Source: Gemmobacter aquarius
GTDB lineage: Bacteria > Pseudomonadota > Alphaproteobacteria > Rhodobacterales > Rhodobacteraceae
Assembly: GCF_003060865.1 (NCBI RefSeq)
Contig: NZ_CP028918.1
Coordinates: forward strand, 2,840,001-2,904,000
Direction: 5' to 3'
Length of the DNA: 64,000 bases
Part shown: piece after piece, positions 51,484 through 59,531 of the stretch
Layout of the letters: every line of letters starts with the position of its first letter
Numbering within the stretch: the first letter of the stretch is position 1
Made by a program: the position numbers and the translations under genes
Notes under the pieces: generated by a model
Databases searched by the model: none
What the model saw: the letters and a program-made list of their open reading frames with translations, nothing else
What the model was told of the DNA's origin: nothing

Positions 51484-53204
51484 CCAAGGCCGAGGTGCTG
51501 CGTGACGTAACGGTTGGTCGGGTGTCGCTGCTGATCGCCGACGGGGATTTGCGGCGCATCCGTTTCGACGGGGTCGAGGTGTTGCGGCGCGTGTCCTATC
51601 CGGTGCGGGACGAGGGCTGGGGCACCTGTCCGGTGGTGACGCTTGCCGAGGCGGTCGAAGAAGGCGCGGGACGCATGAGCTATGAGCGCCGTTTCGCAGC
51701 GGTGGACGGGCGGTTCGGCGGGGTGTTCCGCGCCGAGGTAGCAGAAACGGGTGACGGGGCGCGGCTGGCATTGTCGGTCGCGATGGATGCCCCGCAAGAG
51801 GTGGCGGTGAACCGCGCGGGGTTCACGCTGCTGCATCCGCTGGAGGGTGTCGCGGGTCAGGCGCTGACGGTTATGCATTCTGGCGGGAAGAAGGAAGAGA
51901 CGGTTTGGCCGTCGCTCATTTCGCCGTCGCAGCCTGCTTTCGACATCGCGGGGCTGGCGCACGAGGTTGCGGGCGTGCGGGTGGCGATTGCGATGACGGG
52001 CGAGGTCTTCGAGATGGAGGACCAGCGCAACTGGACGGATGCGAGCTACAAGACCTATTGCCGCCCGCTGGCATTGCCCCTGCCCTATGCGCTTGGACCC
52101 GATGCGCCGGTGCGGCAAGGGGTGGAGGTACGGCTTTCGGGGCGGGCGCTGCCTGCGGTTTCCGGCGAGGCTCCGCTGCGCGGAGTGGTGCCCGAGGTCG
52201 CAGTTGCTATGGAGCCGGGGCTGGCGGCTGCGGTCTTGCCGTTTCCGGTACAGTTAAGGTTAACGCCGGGCGATGCGGTGCCGGATCTGGCGGGGCCGGT
52301 GCAGCTGGAGATCGTGGTTAACGAAGGGTTGGACGGGTTGGAGGCGCTGGCGAGGGATTGCGCCAGGCTGGACGTGGTGCGGGTGACGGCTTTGACCGCG
52401 CCCTATCTGAAAAGCCACCAGCCCGAGGGGCCTTGGCCCGCAGGTCCGAAGCCCATGGATCTGGTGCCGAAGCTGCGGGCGCTGTTTCCGCAGGCGGCGG
52501 TGGGGGGTGGTGTGTTGACCAATTTCACCGAATTCAACCGTTGCCCGCCTGACCCTGCGTTGGTGGATTTCGCTACTTGGGGCGGGACGGCAGTGGTGCA
52601 TGCGGCGGATGATCTTTCGGTGATCGAAACGCTGGGGGCGCTGGAGGCTGTGTTTGCCTCGGGTCACGCTTTGGCGGGGGGAAAGCCGTTGCATCTGGGG
52701 CTGTTTTCCATCGGGATGCGGTCGAACCCCTATGCGGCGGAATGCGTGGCGAACCCTGCGCTGGACCGGATTGCGATGGTGCGGGACGACCCGAGGCAAG
52801 TGGGGCGGTTTGCGGCCTGTTTCGCGGTGGGTGTGCTGGCCGCGGCGGTGGCCGGAAACGTGGCGTCATTGGCGCTGGCGATGACCGACGGGCCATTGGG
52901 CGCGGTGGGTCCGCAGGGGGTGCGGCCGGTCTTCCATGTGCTGCGCTTTGCCCGAGGGTTGCGCGGTCAGGCGGCGGTGGCGGGCCTCGATGATACGGTG
53001 ACGATCAAGGCGCAATCCGGCGGGATCATCGCGGCTTTGGGGGATGGGGTCAGCTTGCCACAGGGTGCCCGTGGATGGTTACTGAATGCTTATTCGGAAA
53101 CTTGCGCGCAGAGGGCGGATTGGCTGGACATGCCGTCTCAGAATCTGGGCGGAGTCAGGCTTTCGGCCTTTGATCTGGCCTTTCTGACAGGGGCTTTGCC
53201 ATGA
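51477..53204 (+). CDS. apnL: D-apionate lactonase (ApnL-like)
   Basis: A 575-residue protein without signal peptide. It has a beta-rich N-terminal half (DLRRIRFDGVEVLRRVSYPV, MSYERRFAAVDGRFGG, MHSGGKKEETVWPSLISPSQ) and a C-terminal alpha/beta part resembling a degenerate TIM barrel (TAPYLKSHQPEG, GGGVLTNFTEFNRCPPD, GTAVVHAADDLSVIETLGAL). This unusual large lactonase family is known from the D-apiose pathway, where it opens apionolactone to apionate. I assign it chiefly from length, layout and the surrounding apn/aps/oia genes. Its stop overlaps apsD (ATGA). Confidence 0.78.
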   Translation: MMTKAEVLRDVTVGRVSLLIADGDLRRIRFDGVEVLRRVSYPVRDEGWGTCPVVTLAEAVEEGAGRMSYERRFAAVDGRFGGVFRAEVAETGDGARLALSVAMDAPQEVAVNRAGFTLLHPLEGVAGQALTVMHSGGKKEETVWPSLISPSQPAFDIAGLAHEVAGVRVAIAMTGEVFEMEDQRNWTDASYKTYCRPLALPLPYALGPDAPVRQGVEVRLSGRALPAVSGEAPLRGVVPEVAVAMEPGLAAAVLPFPVQLRLTPGDAVPDLAGPVQLEIVVNEGLDGLEALARDCARLDVVRVTALTAPYLKSHQPEGPWPAGPKPMDLVPKLRALFPQAAVGGGVLTNFTEFNRCPPDPALVDFATWGGTAVVHAADDLSVIETLGALEAVFASGHALAGGKPLHLGLFSIGMRSNPYAAECVANPALDRIAMVRDDPRQVGRFAACFAVGVLAAAVAGNVASLALAMTDGPLGAVGPQGVRPVFHVLRFARGLRGQAAVAGLDDTVTIKAQSGGIIAALGDGVSLPQGARGWLLNAYSETCAQRADWLDMPSQNLGGVRLSAFDLAFLTGALP

Positions 53205-54208
53205 CGAAACGGGGCGTTCTGATCGGCTGCGGTTTCTTTGCGCGCAACCATATGGAGGCGTGGAGGCGGCAGGACGGGGTGCGGATCGTCGGGGTCTGCG
53301 ACACCGATCCGGCCAAGGCTGCGGCCTTTGCGGCGGCCTATGGCTGCGAGGCCGGGACGGATGCGGGCGAGATGCTGGGGCGGCTGCGGCCCGATTTCGT
53401 GGATATCGCCACGACCGTGGGGTCGCATCGGGCGCTGGTGGAGCTTGCGGCGGCGCATGCGCGGCTGGTGATTTGCCAGAAACCCTTTGCCGAGACGCTG
53501 GAAGATGGCGCGGCGATGGTGGCGGCCTGTGCTGCGCGGGATGTCACGCTGACGGTGCATGAAAACTTTCGCTGGCAGCGGCCGATCCGCGAGATGAAGG
53601 CGCGGATGGGGTTGGTGGGCAGGCCGCGGTTTTTGCGGCTGGCGTTCCGGCATGGTTACGACATTTACGCCAACCAGCCCTATCTGGCGGCGGTCGAGAA
53701 CCTCGCCTTGACCGATGTCGGGCTGCATCTGTTTGATATGGCACGGTATCTGATGGGCGATGTGGTGCGGGTGTCGTGCGAGGCGCAGCGGCGCAACCCT
53801 GCCGTGGCGGGCGAGGATGCGTTTTGTGCGCTGCTGCGCCATGCGTCGGGCGCGGTGAGTTCGGTGGAGTGTTCGTTCCATTCGACGCTTGCGCCCGACC
53901 CGTTTCCGCAGACTCTGGCGCTGCTGGAAGGGGATGCGGGGTCGATCGAGGTGCTGGAGGGATACCGCTTGCGGCTGCATCGGGGCGGGGCGGTCGAGGA
54001 ATGGGACGCCGAGCCGGGGTGCCCCGCGTGGGGGGCAAAGCCGTGGTATCTGATACAGGAGTCGGTCATGGCGTTTCAGGCGCATGTGGTGGCGGTGCTG
54101 GAGGGGCGGGCGGAGCCTGCGCCTTCGGGGGCGGACAATCTGGAGACGTTGGCGCTGATGCTGGCGGCGATAGGCTCGGCGCGGACGGGCAAGGCGGTGG
54201 AACTATGA
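53201..54208 (+). CDS. apsD: D-apiose dehydrogenase (ApsD-like), Gfo/Idh/MocA family
   Basis: A 335-residue NAD-dependent oxidoreductase with VLIGCGFFARNHMEAWRR (NAD site), VCDTDPAKAAAF, ICQKPFAETLED (here Q-K-P in place of the usual E-K-P), HENFRWQRPIREMKARMG and LTDVGLHLFDMARYLMGD, where D-x-x-x-H is the catalytic aspartate/histidine pair. ApsD oxidises D-apiose to D-apionolactone. It is placed between the lactonase and the RuBisCO-like gene and overlaps both by four bases. Confidence 0.82.
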   Translation: MTKRGVLIGCGFFARNHMEAWRRQDGVRIVGVCDTDPAKAAAFAAAYGCEAGTDAGEMLGRLRPDFVDIATTVGSHRALVELAAAHARLVICQKPFAETLEDGAAMVAACAARDVTLTVHENFRWQRPIREMKARMGLVGRPRFLRLAFRHGYDIYANQPYLAAVENLALTDVGLHLFDMARYLMGDVVRVSCEAQRRNPAVAGEDAFCALLRHASGAVSSVECSFHSTLAPDPFPQTLALLEGDAGSIEVLEGYRLRLHRGGAVEEWDAEPGCPAWGAKPWYLIQESVMAFQAHVVAVLEGRAEPAPSGADNLETLALMLAAIGSARTGKAVEL

Positions 54209-55449
54209 CGCGGTTCGAGGCGGATTACCGGATCGAGACAGGGTATGACCTGTCGGTCGCGGCAGAGGCGATGGCGGGCGAACAGTCGTCGGGAACGTTC
54301 CTGCCGGTGCCTGGAGAGACGCCCGAGTTGAAGGCGCGGGCGGCCGCAAGGGTCGAGCGGATCGAGGAGTTGGGCGAGGTTCCGGTGGCGCTGCCGGGGG
54401 CTGGCAAGGGTGCGGGTGTGGTGCGGGCGGCGAAGGTCACGCTGTCATGGCCCTTGGCGAATATCGGGCCGAGCCTGCCGAACCTGTTGGCGACGGTGGC
54501 GGGCAACCTGTTCGAGTTGAAGTATTTCAGCGGGTTGCGCCTGATGGACCTGCGCTTGCCGGTCGAGTTTGCGCGGCGCTATGGCGGGCCTGCCTTTGGG
54601 GTCGAGGGCACGCGCCGTCTGAGCGGGGTGGCGGGGCGGCCCCTGATCGGGACGATCATCAAGCCGTCGGTCGGGCTGTCGGCGGATGATACGGCGGCGA
54701 TGGTGGACCGGTTGTGCGCGGCGGGGATCGATTTCATCAAGGATGACGAATTGCAGGCGGACGGCCCCGCCTGCCCCTTCGAGGCGCGGGCGCGGGCGGT
54801 GATGGCGGTGATAAACCGCCATGCCGACCGGACGGGCAGACGGGTGATGTATGCGTTCAACGTGACTGGCGAGGTCGACGAGATGCTGGCGCGGCACGAT
54901 CTGGTGGAAGCCTTGGGCGGGACTTGTGTGATGGTGTCGCTGAACTCGGTCGGGTTGACGGGGTTCACGGCGCTGAAGCGCGGGGCGCGGTTGCCGATCC
55001 ACGCGCACCGGAACGGCTGGGGGGCGCTGTCGCGGCATCCTTCCTTGGGGTTCGACTATGTGGCGTGGTCGAAGCTGTGGCGCGTGGCGGGGGCGGACCA
55101 TCTGCATGTGAACGGGATCCGGAACAAGTTCTGCGAGAGCGATGCATCGTCGGTCGCCTCGGCCCGGTCGGTGTTGTCGCCTATGTTCGAGGGTGCGGCG
55201 GGCTGTCAGGCGATGCCGGTGTTTTCCAGCGGGCAATCGGCGGCGCAGGCGCATGATACGTGGGCGGCGCTGGGGTCGGTCGATCTGATCCATGCGGCGG
55301 GGGGCGGGATCATGGCGCATCCGCACGGGCCTGCGGGGGGTGTGGAATCGATGCGGGCAGCGTGGGAGGCGGCGGTAGCGGGCGTGCCTTTAGCAGTGGC
55401 GGGGCGGGAGAATTCCGCGCTGGGAGCAGCGCTGGGGGTCTTTGCATGA
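54205..55449 (+). CDS. oiaX: RuBisCO-like protein, 3-oxo-isoapionate-4-phosphate transcarboxylase/hydrolase (OiaX-like)
   Basis: A 414-residue RuBisCO large-chain superfamily member. The barrel keeps the proton-abstracting lysine K153 in GTIIKPSVGLS and the metal triad region FIKDDE, with K179 (to be carbamylated), D181 and E182; H265, H267 and R268 in IHAHRNG match the phosphate/metal-side histidines, and K307 in VNGIRNKF may stand for the loop-6 lysine. It is not a photosynthetic RuBisCO: no rbcS is present and the substrate loops differ. In the apiose pathway OiaX splits 3-oxo-isoapionate 4-phosphate to 3-phosphoglycerate and glycolate. It overlaps its neighbours on both sides (ATGA). Confidence 0.85.
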   Translation: MTRFEADYRIETGYDLSVAAEAMAGEQSSGTFLPVPGETPELKARAAARVERIEELGEVPVALPGAGKGAGVVRAAKVTLSWPLANIGPSLPNLLATVAGNLFELKYFSGLRLMDLRLPVEFARRYGGPAFGVEGTRRLSGVAGRPLIGTIIKPSVGLSADDTAAMVDRLCAAGIDFIKDDELQADGPACPFEARARAVMAVINRHADRTGRRVMYAFNVTGEVDEMLARHDLVEALGGTCVMVSLNSVGLTGFTALKRGARLPIHAHRNGWGALSRHPSLGFDYVAWSKLWRVAGADHLHVNGIRNKFCESDASSVASARSVLSPMFEGAAGCQAMPVFSSGQSAAQAHDTWAALGSVDLIHAAGGGIMAHPHGPAGGVESMRAAWEAAVAGVPLAVAGRENSALGAALGVFA

Positions 55450-56780
55450 CATTGCCGGAAGGTGTGCTGCTGACGTGGTATGGCGATGATTTCACCGGTT
55501 CGGCTGCGGTGCTGGAAGCGCTGGATTTCGCGGGCCTGCCTGCGGTGATGTTTCTGGGCATTCCCGCGCCCGAGGTGCTGGCGCGTTTTGCGGGTGTGCG
55601 GGCGGTGGGGATCGCGGGGGATGCGCGGACGCGGGGGCCAGAGTGGATGGAGGCGCATCTGCCCGCCATCTATGCCAGCCTGCGGGCGATGGGCGGGCGG
55701 GTGATGCAGTACAAGCTGTGCTCGACCTTTGATTCCGCGCCGCATCTGGGCAGCATCGGCAAGGCGGCGGAACTGGGGATCGGGGATTGGGCGCCGATGG
55801 TGGTGGCCGCGCCCAAGAACGGGCGCTGGCAGGTGTTTGGCACCCTGTTCGCCAAGACACCGGACGGCGTGGCGCGGCTCGACCGGCATCCGACGATGTC
55901 GGTGCATCCGGCGACCCCGATGCACGAGGCCGACGTGCGGCGGCATCTGGCGGCGCAGACCGCGCTGCCGGTGGGGTTGGTCGATGTGCTGGCCTTGCAG
56001 GCCGGGCGCGCGGCGGTGGCGCTGGAGGGTGAACTGGCCAAGGGGGCGCGGATCGTCGCCTTTGACGTGCTGGACCAGCAGACTTTGGCCGAGGCGGGGC
56101 GGGTCATCTGGGAGCGGGCGATGGAAGCGCCGGTCTTTGCGCTGGGATCGCAGGGGCTGAACGAGGCGCTGATCGCGCATTGGGACCTGCCCAAGCCCGC
56201 GCTGCGGTTGGCGGGGGCTGCGGGGCGGATCGCGGTGGTATCGGGGTCATGCTCGCCCGATACGGCGCGGCAGATCGGGGCGGCGGAAGCGGCGGGCTTT
56301 GCGGGGCTGCGGATTGCGGCGGAACGGGTGGTGGACGCAGGCGCATGGGCGGCGGAACTGGCGCGGGTCGAGACGGCGGCGCTGGCCGCGCTGGCCGAGG
56401 GGCGTTCGCCGCTGGTCTATTCGGCGATGGGGCCACAGGATCCGGCCCTTGTGCGGGTGGCCGAGGCGCGGGCGGCCGCAGGAATGGATGCGGCCACCGC
56501 CACGGCGCGCTTGTCGCAAGGCTTGGGCGCTGTGCTGGCGCGGCTGGTGGCGCAGGAAGGGTTGGGCCGCGTGGTGATTGCGGGGGGCGATACGTCAAGC
56601 CTTGCCACGGCGGAACTGGGCTGCGTGGCCCTGACGGCCAAGGCTGCGATTGCCCAGTCGGTGCCGCTGCTTGCGGCGCATTTCGCGGACGGGCGCACCC
56701 CTCTGGAACTGGTGCTGAAGGGTGGCCAGATGGGAGAGGCCGGGCTGTTTGCCCAGATCCGCGACGGGATAGGCGGGTAA
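55446..56780 (+). CDS. oiaK: 3-oxo-isoapionate kinase (OiaK-like), DUF1537 four-carbon acid sugar kinase family
   Basis: A 444-residue DUF1537 protein. The N-terminal domain binds the sugar acid: LTWYGDDFTGSAAVLEAL is the D-D-F-T-G block, and VMQYKLCSTFDSAPHLGSIG follows. The C-terminal domain binds ATP, with VVSGSCSPDTARQI, VIAGGDTSSLATAELG and VLKGGQMGEAGLF. Family members phosphorylate threonate, erythronate and related acids; OiaK makes the 4-phosphate used by OiaX. Last gene of the apn-aps-oia operon, followed by a GC hairpin. Confidence 0.85.
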   Translation: MTLPEGVLLTWYGDDFTGSAAVLEALDFAGLPAVMFLGIPAPEVLARFAGVRAVGIAGDARTRGPEWMEAHLPAIYASLRAMGGRVMQYKLCSTFDSAPHLGSIGKAAELGIGDWAPMVVAAPKNGRWQVFGTLFAKTPDGVARLDRHPTMSVHPATPMHEADVRRHLAAQTALPVGLVDVLALQAGRAAVALEGELAKGARIVAFDVLDQQTLAEAGRVIWERAMEAPVFALGSQGLNEALIAHWDLPKPALRLAGAAGRIAVVSGSCSPDTARQIGAAEAAGFAGLRIAAERVVDAGAWAAELARVETAALAALAEGRSPLVYSAMGPQDPALVRVAEARAAAGMDAATATARLSQGLGAVLARLVAQEGLGRVVIAGGDTSSLATAELGCVALTAKAAIAQSVPLLAAHFADGRTPLELVLKGGQMGEAGLFAQIRDGIGG

Positions 56781-56788
56781 CGCGCCGA

Positions 56789-56815
56789 GGGCGGGGGGGC
56801 GTGTTGCCCCCGCCC
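56789..56815. terminator. GC hairpin shared by the convergent oiaK and GH16 genes
   Basis: GGGCGGGGG (56789-56797) pairs with CCCCCGCCC (56807-56815). It lies eight bases after the oiaK stop and five bases from the convergent GH16 stop; there is no U-run. Confidence 0.5.
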
Positions 56816-56820
56816 CAGCG

Positions 56821-58335
56821 TTACAAGATAAGGTCGGAGGCGGTGAAGCGCGCGTTGCCCGCGAAGGCGATGTCGAGATCGGGCAACGCATCGCCGTCGA
56901 CATCGGCCACAAGATGCATCGAGCGTTTATCGCCTTCGGTCCAGATGCCGTAGCTTGTGGCGGTCTTGCCGAAGGTGAGGCTGTGGTCGGAGATGTCCAT
57001 CAGGTCGATCTTGTCCTGACCGCCGCGGAAATCGGTGATCGTGTCGCCTGCACCGCGGGGGGAATCCGTGGCGCTGCGGAACAGGAAGGTGTCTGCGCCC
57101 TGCCCTCCGGTCAGGCGGTCGCGGCCAAGCCCGCCGTCGAGCACATCGTTGCCTTTGTCGCCCGAAAGCGCATCGTCGCCTGTGCTGCCGAGAAGGATGT
57201 TGGCCATACGGTCGCCGGTGATGGTGTCGTTGCCCGCGCCGCCGATCACGTTCTCGACGTTCTTGACGGTGTCATTGCCCATCGCGGCGTCGCGGCCGCT
57301 CTTGCCCAGTGTCAAGGCCACGCCTACGGCGCTGGCAACGGCAAGCCAGTCGATGCCCGCTCCGCCATCGATCAGGTCGTTGCCCGCGTCGAGAAAGAAG
57401 GTATCGGCCCCGTCGCCGCCGAACAGATGGTCGTTGCCCGCACCGCCGAGCAGCGCATCGTCGCCCGCGTTGCCGTTGAGGGTGTCATTGCCGCCGCGAC
57501 CGTCCATCACGTCGTTGCCGATGGTGCCCGCAAGCAGGTTGGCCAGTTCGTTGCCGACAAGGCCCGTCGGGGGCGGTTCGCCGCCTTGGGTCACCATGCC
57601 CATCGCGGTGACTTTGGCCACCATCGGCGAGCCGGGATAGACCCAAGGCCCGGCCCAGTATTCCTGCCCGCCCGGCGAGACGGGCCAAAGGTCGACATAG
57701 GCGCGCAGGTCGGTCACGCGCCATGCATCGCCGATCATGTCGGCGGCGGTATAGGTGGCAAGTTCGCGCCCGTCGATGGTGAAGGTGGCCGAGGTGCCGG
57801 TGACTTCGATGGTATAGCTGTGCTGGCCAAGCGCGGCGTCGAAGCCGAGGTCGATGGTTTGCGGGCCACCCTCGAGCGTGACGATCTGGCCCGATACGTT
57901 CTGCATATGGACGTTCAGTTCGATCTGGGTGGTGTCGTCGCCGACGAATTCGAAATCATATTCGGCGCGGGGCGATTGCGGATCGGCCTGAAACAGGAAC
58001 ATGCCAAGCACCGAACCCGACGCCATGTCGGGGGCTTGCAGCGTCCATTCCCATGTGCCGGTCATGGCGGTTGCGGTGGTTGCCACCTCGCCGCTGACGA
58101 AGGGGCGGTCGGTTCCGGCGGGGGAGGGTTCGAGCACGAGGTCGAAGCTGCCGTCGGGGTGCCAGATCACGTTGTCGGGCGACCAGCGCAGGCGGGATGT
58201 CTGGGTCGCGGGGTAGTCGGACACCATGTAGCCTTCGGTCGGGGCAGAGGCGGTGAAGATGGAGGCGAGCGAAGTCGGCGTGGGGCCGAGCGAAGGGCTG
58301 AAGGCTTTCTTGCCTGATGAAAAATCCAGTGCCAT
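56821..58335 (-). CDS. Secreted GH16 glycanase with RTX calcium-binding repeats
   Basis: A 504-residue protein. Residues about 25-240 form a GH16 beta-jelly-roll with the catalytic E-x-D-x-E as E125, D127 and E129 in AEYDFEF. Residues about 280-440 hold RTX nonapeptides (GGxGxDxLx, such as GGNDTLNGNAG and GGAGNDHLFGG), and a C-terminal FLFRSATDSPRGAGDTITDF domain is typical of type I-secreted proteins. There is no Sec signal. It resembles rhizobial Ply/ExsH-type glycanases that trim exopolysaccharide; a laminarin, lichenin or galactan substrate is also possible. No hlyBD/tolC genes are in the window. GGAG precedes the ATG. Confidence 0.88.
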   Translation of the reverse strand: MALDFSSGKKAFSPSLGPTPTSLASIFTASAPTEGYMVSDYPATQTSRLRWSPDNVIWHPDGSFDLVLEPSPAGTDRPFVSGEVATTATAMTGTWEWTLQAPDMASGSVLGMFLFQADPQSPRAEYDFEFVGDDTTQIELNVHMQNVSGQIVTLEGGPQTIDLGFDAALGQHSYTIEVTGTSATFTIDGRELATYTAADMIGDAWRVTDLRAYVDLWPVSPGGQEYWAGPWVYPGSPMVAKVTAMGMVTQGGEPPPTGLVGNELANLLAGTIGNDVMDGRGGNDTLNGNAGDDALLGGAGNDHLFGGDGADTFFLDAGNDLIDGGAGIDWLAVASAVGVALTLGKSGRDAAMGNDTVKNVENVIGGAGNDTITGDRMANILLGSTGDDALSGDKGNDVLDGGLGRDRLTGGQGADTFLFRSATDSPRGAGDTITDFRGGQDKIDLMDISDHSLTFGKTATSYGIWTEGDKRSMHLVADVDGDALPDLDIAFAGNARFTASDLIL

Positions 58336-58500
58336 GGGCTGCTCCATATGAAACGTCGCTCTCGCAACGGTCGGGCGCGCCGGCGGGTTGCCTGTTCTGG
58401 TTTGGGGTGGGCGACAATAAGCGTCCGTAAATGTGACGGAACCCGAGGAAAGGCAGCGGGGTTCGGCGCAGTGGGTCTGCGAAGCAGGATGAGGGGGGGC

Positions 58501-59295
58501 ATGGCACCGAATAGCTATTGGAAAGGCTACCTCAAGCTGTCGCTGGTGACCTGTCCGATCCAGATGGTGCCCGCGACGAGCGAGACCGAGCGGGTGCGGT
58601 TCCGCACCTTGAACAGGGCAACGGGGCATCCGGTGGTCAGCCGCGCGGTCGATGCGGTGACGGGCGACGTGGTCGCGCCGGAAGCGACGGTCAAGGGCTA
58701 TCCGCGCGGCGAGGACGCCTATGTGATGCTGGAAGACGCGGATTTGGAGGCGGTGGCGCTGGAAAGCACCCGGACCATCGACATCGAGACCTTCGTCGAT
58801 GCAGGTGATGTGGGGTGGATCTGGTATGATCGGCCCTATTACCTGCTGCCGTCCGACCCGGTCGGGGAAGAGGCATTCGCGGTGATCCGCGCGGCAATGG
58901 CGGCGACGGGACAGGCGGGGATTTCGCGGCTGGTGATGGGCGGGCGCGAGCGGGCGGTGCTGCTTTTGCCGCGTCTGGACGGGATCGTGATGTGGACGCT
59001 GCGCTATGGCGACGAGCTGCGCGACGATGCTGCGTTCCGCGATGCAGCGCAGGATGCGGCACCCGAGCAGGGATTGCTCGACATGGTGTGCAAGCTGATC
59101 GACGCGCGCACGGCGAAGTGGTCGGCGGATATGGTGAAAGATCCTGTGCAGGACAATCTGCTGGCGCTGATCGAGGGCAAGCGGAAGGCACCTAAGAAGC
59201 GCGCGCAGAAGCCCAAGGCAGAGCCGGAGGGCGGCAATGTGATCAGCATCATGGATGCTCTCAGACGCAGCCTATCGGCGGAGAAGAAGCGTTAG
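58501..59295 (+). CDS. ku: Ku protein, non-homologous end joining
   Basis: A 264-residue bacterial Ku: [74 protein letters not shown] and YYLLPSDPVGEEAFAVI define the ring-forming beta-barrel, and the C-terminal basic tail (GKRKAPKKRAQKPKAEP) is of the kind that recruits LigD and binds DNA. The ATG at 58501 follows GAGGGGGG. It is divergent from the GH16 gene and convergent with ligD; a second, different Ku is encoded at 62028. Confidence 0.95.
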   Translation: MAPNSYWKGYLKLSLVTCPIQMVPATSETERVRFRTLNRATGHPVVSRAVDAVTGDVVAPEATVKGYPRGEDAYVMLEDADLEAVALESTRTIDIETFVDAGDVGWIWYDRPYYLLPSDPVGEEAFAVIRAAMAATGQAGISRLVMGGRERAVLLLPRLDGIVMWTLRYGDELRDDAAFRDAAQDAAPEQGLLDMVCKLIDARTAKWSADMVKDPVQDNLLALIEGKRKAPKKRAQKPKAEPEGGNVISIMDALRRSLSAEKKR

Positions 59296-59300
59296 GGCAC

Positions 59301-59340
59301 GATTTTTCTGCGAAAAATCTGGCGCCCGGATTTCGGGCGC
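59301..59340. terminator. Hairpins after ku
   Basis: GATTTTTC-TGC-GAAAAATC at 59301-59319, six bases after the ku stop, followed by GCGCCCG / CGGGCGC at 59322-59340. Confidence 0.6.
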
Positions 59341-59395
59341 AGCGTGCTTGGTCAAAGGGTGCGGGGGGCCAGCCCCCATCGGCCCTTGGCCGATT

Positions 59396-59464
59396 CCCCC
59401 GGGATATTTGAGCCAGCGTGAATGGGGAAAGTGCAGGTGTGTTCACCTTTGTGCAAATACTCGG
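59396..59464. repeat. Loose inverted pair of the ATTTG..CCAGCGTGAA repeat
   Basis: GGGATATTTGAGCCAGCGTG around 59401-59420 is followed by an inverted, more diverged copy ending ATACTCGG at 59464; the inverted copy (GAGTATTTGCACAAAGGTGAA on the other strand) is closest to the single copy at 347-367. Confidence 0.5.
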
Positions 59465-59504
59465 ATACGACGCGCGCCAAGGACGCGCCGCTGGCAGGTT
59501 CGCG

Positions 59505-59525
59505 CGATTTTTCGCAGAAAAATCG
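59505..59525. terminator. Triloop hairpin after ligD
   Basis: CGATTTTTC-GCA-GAAAAATCG, perfect, seven bases beyond the ligD stop on the minus strand. With 59301-59319 it gives each of the convergent ku and ligD genes its own copy. Confidence 0.6.
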
Positions 59526-59531
59526 GGGGGG

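Noticed and set aside
54205..55449. Photosynthetic RuBisCO (CbbL/CbbM)
   Set aside because: No small subunit, no Calvin-cycle genes, altered substrate loops; the neighbours are apionate genes.
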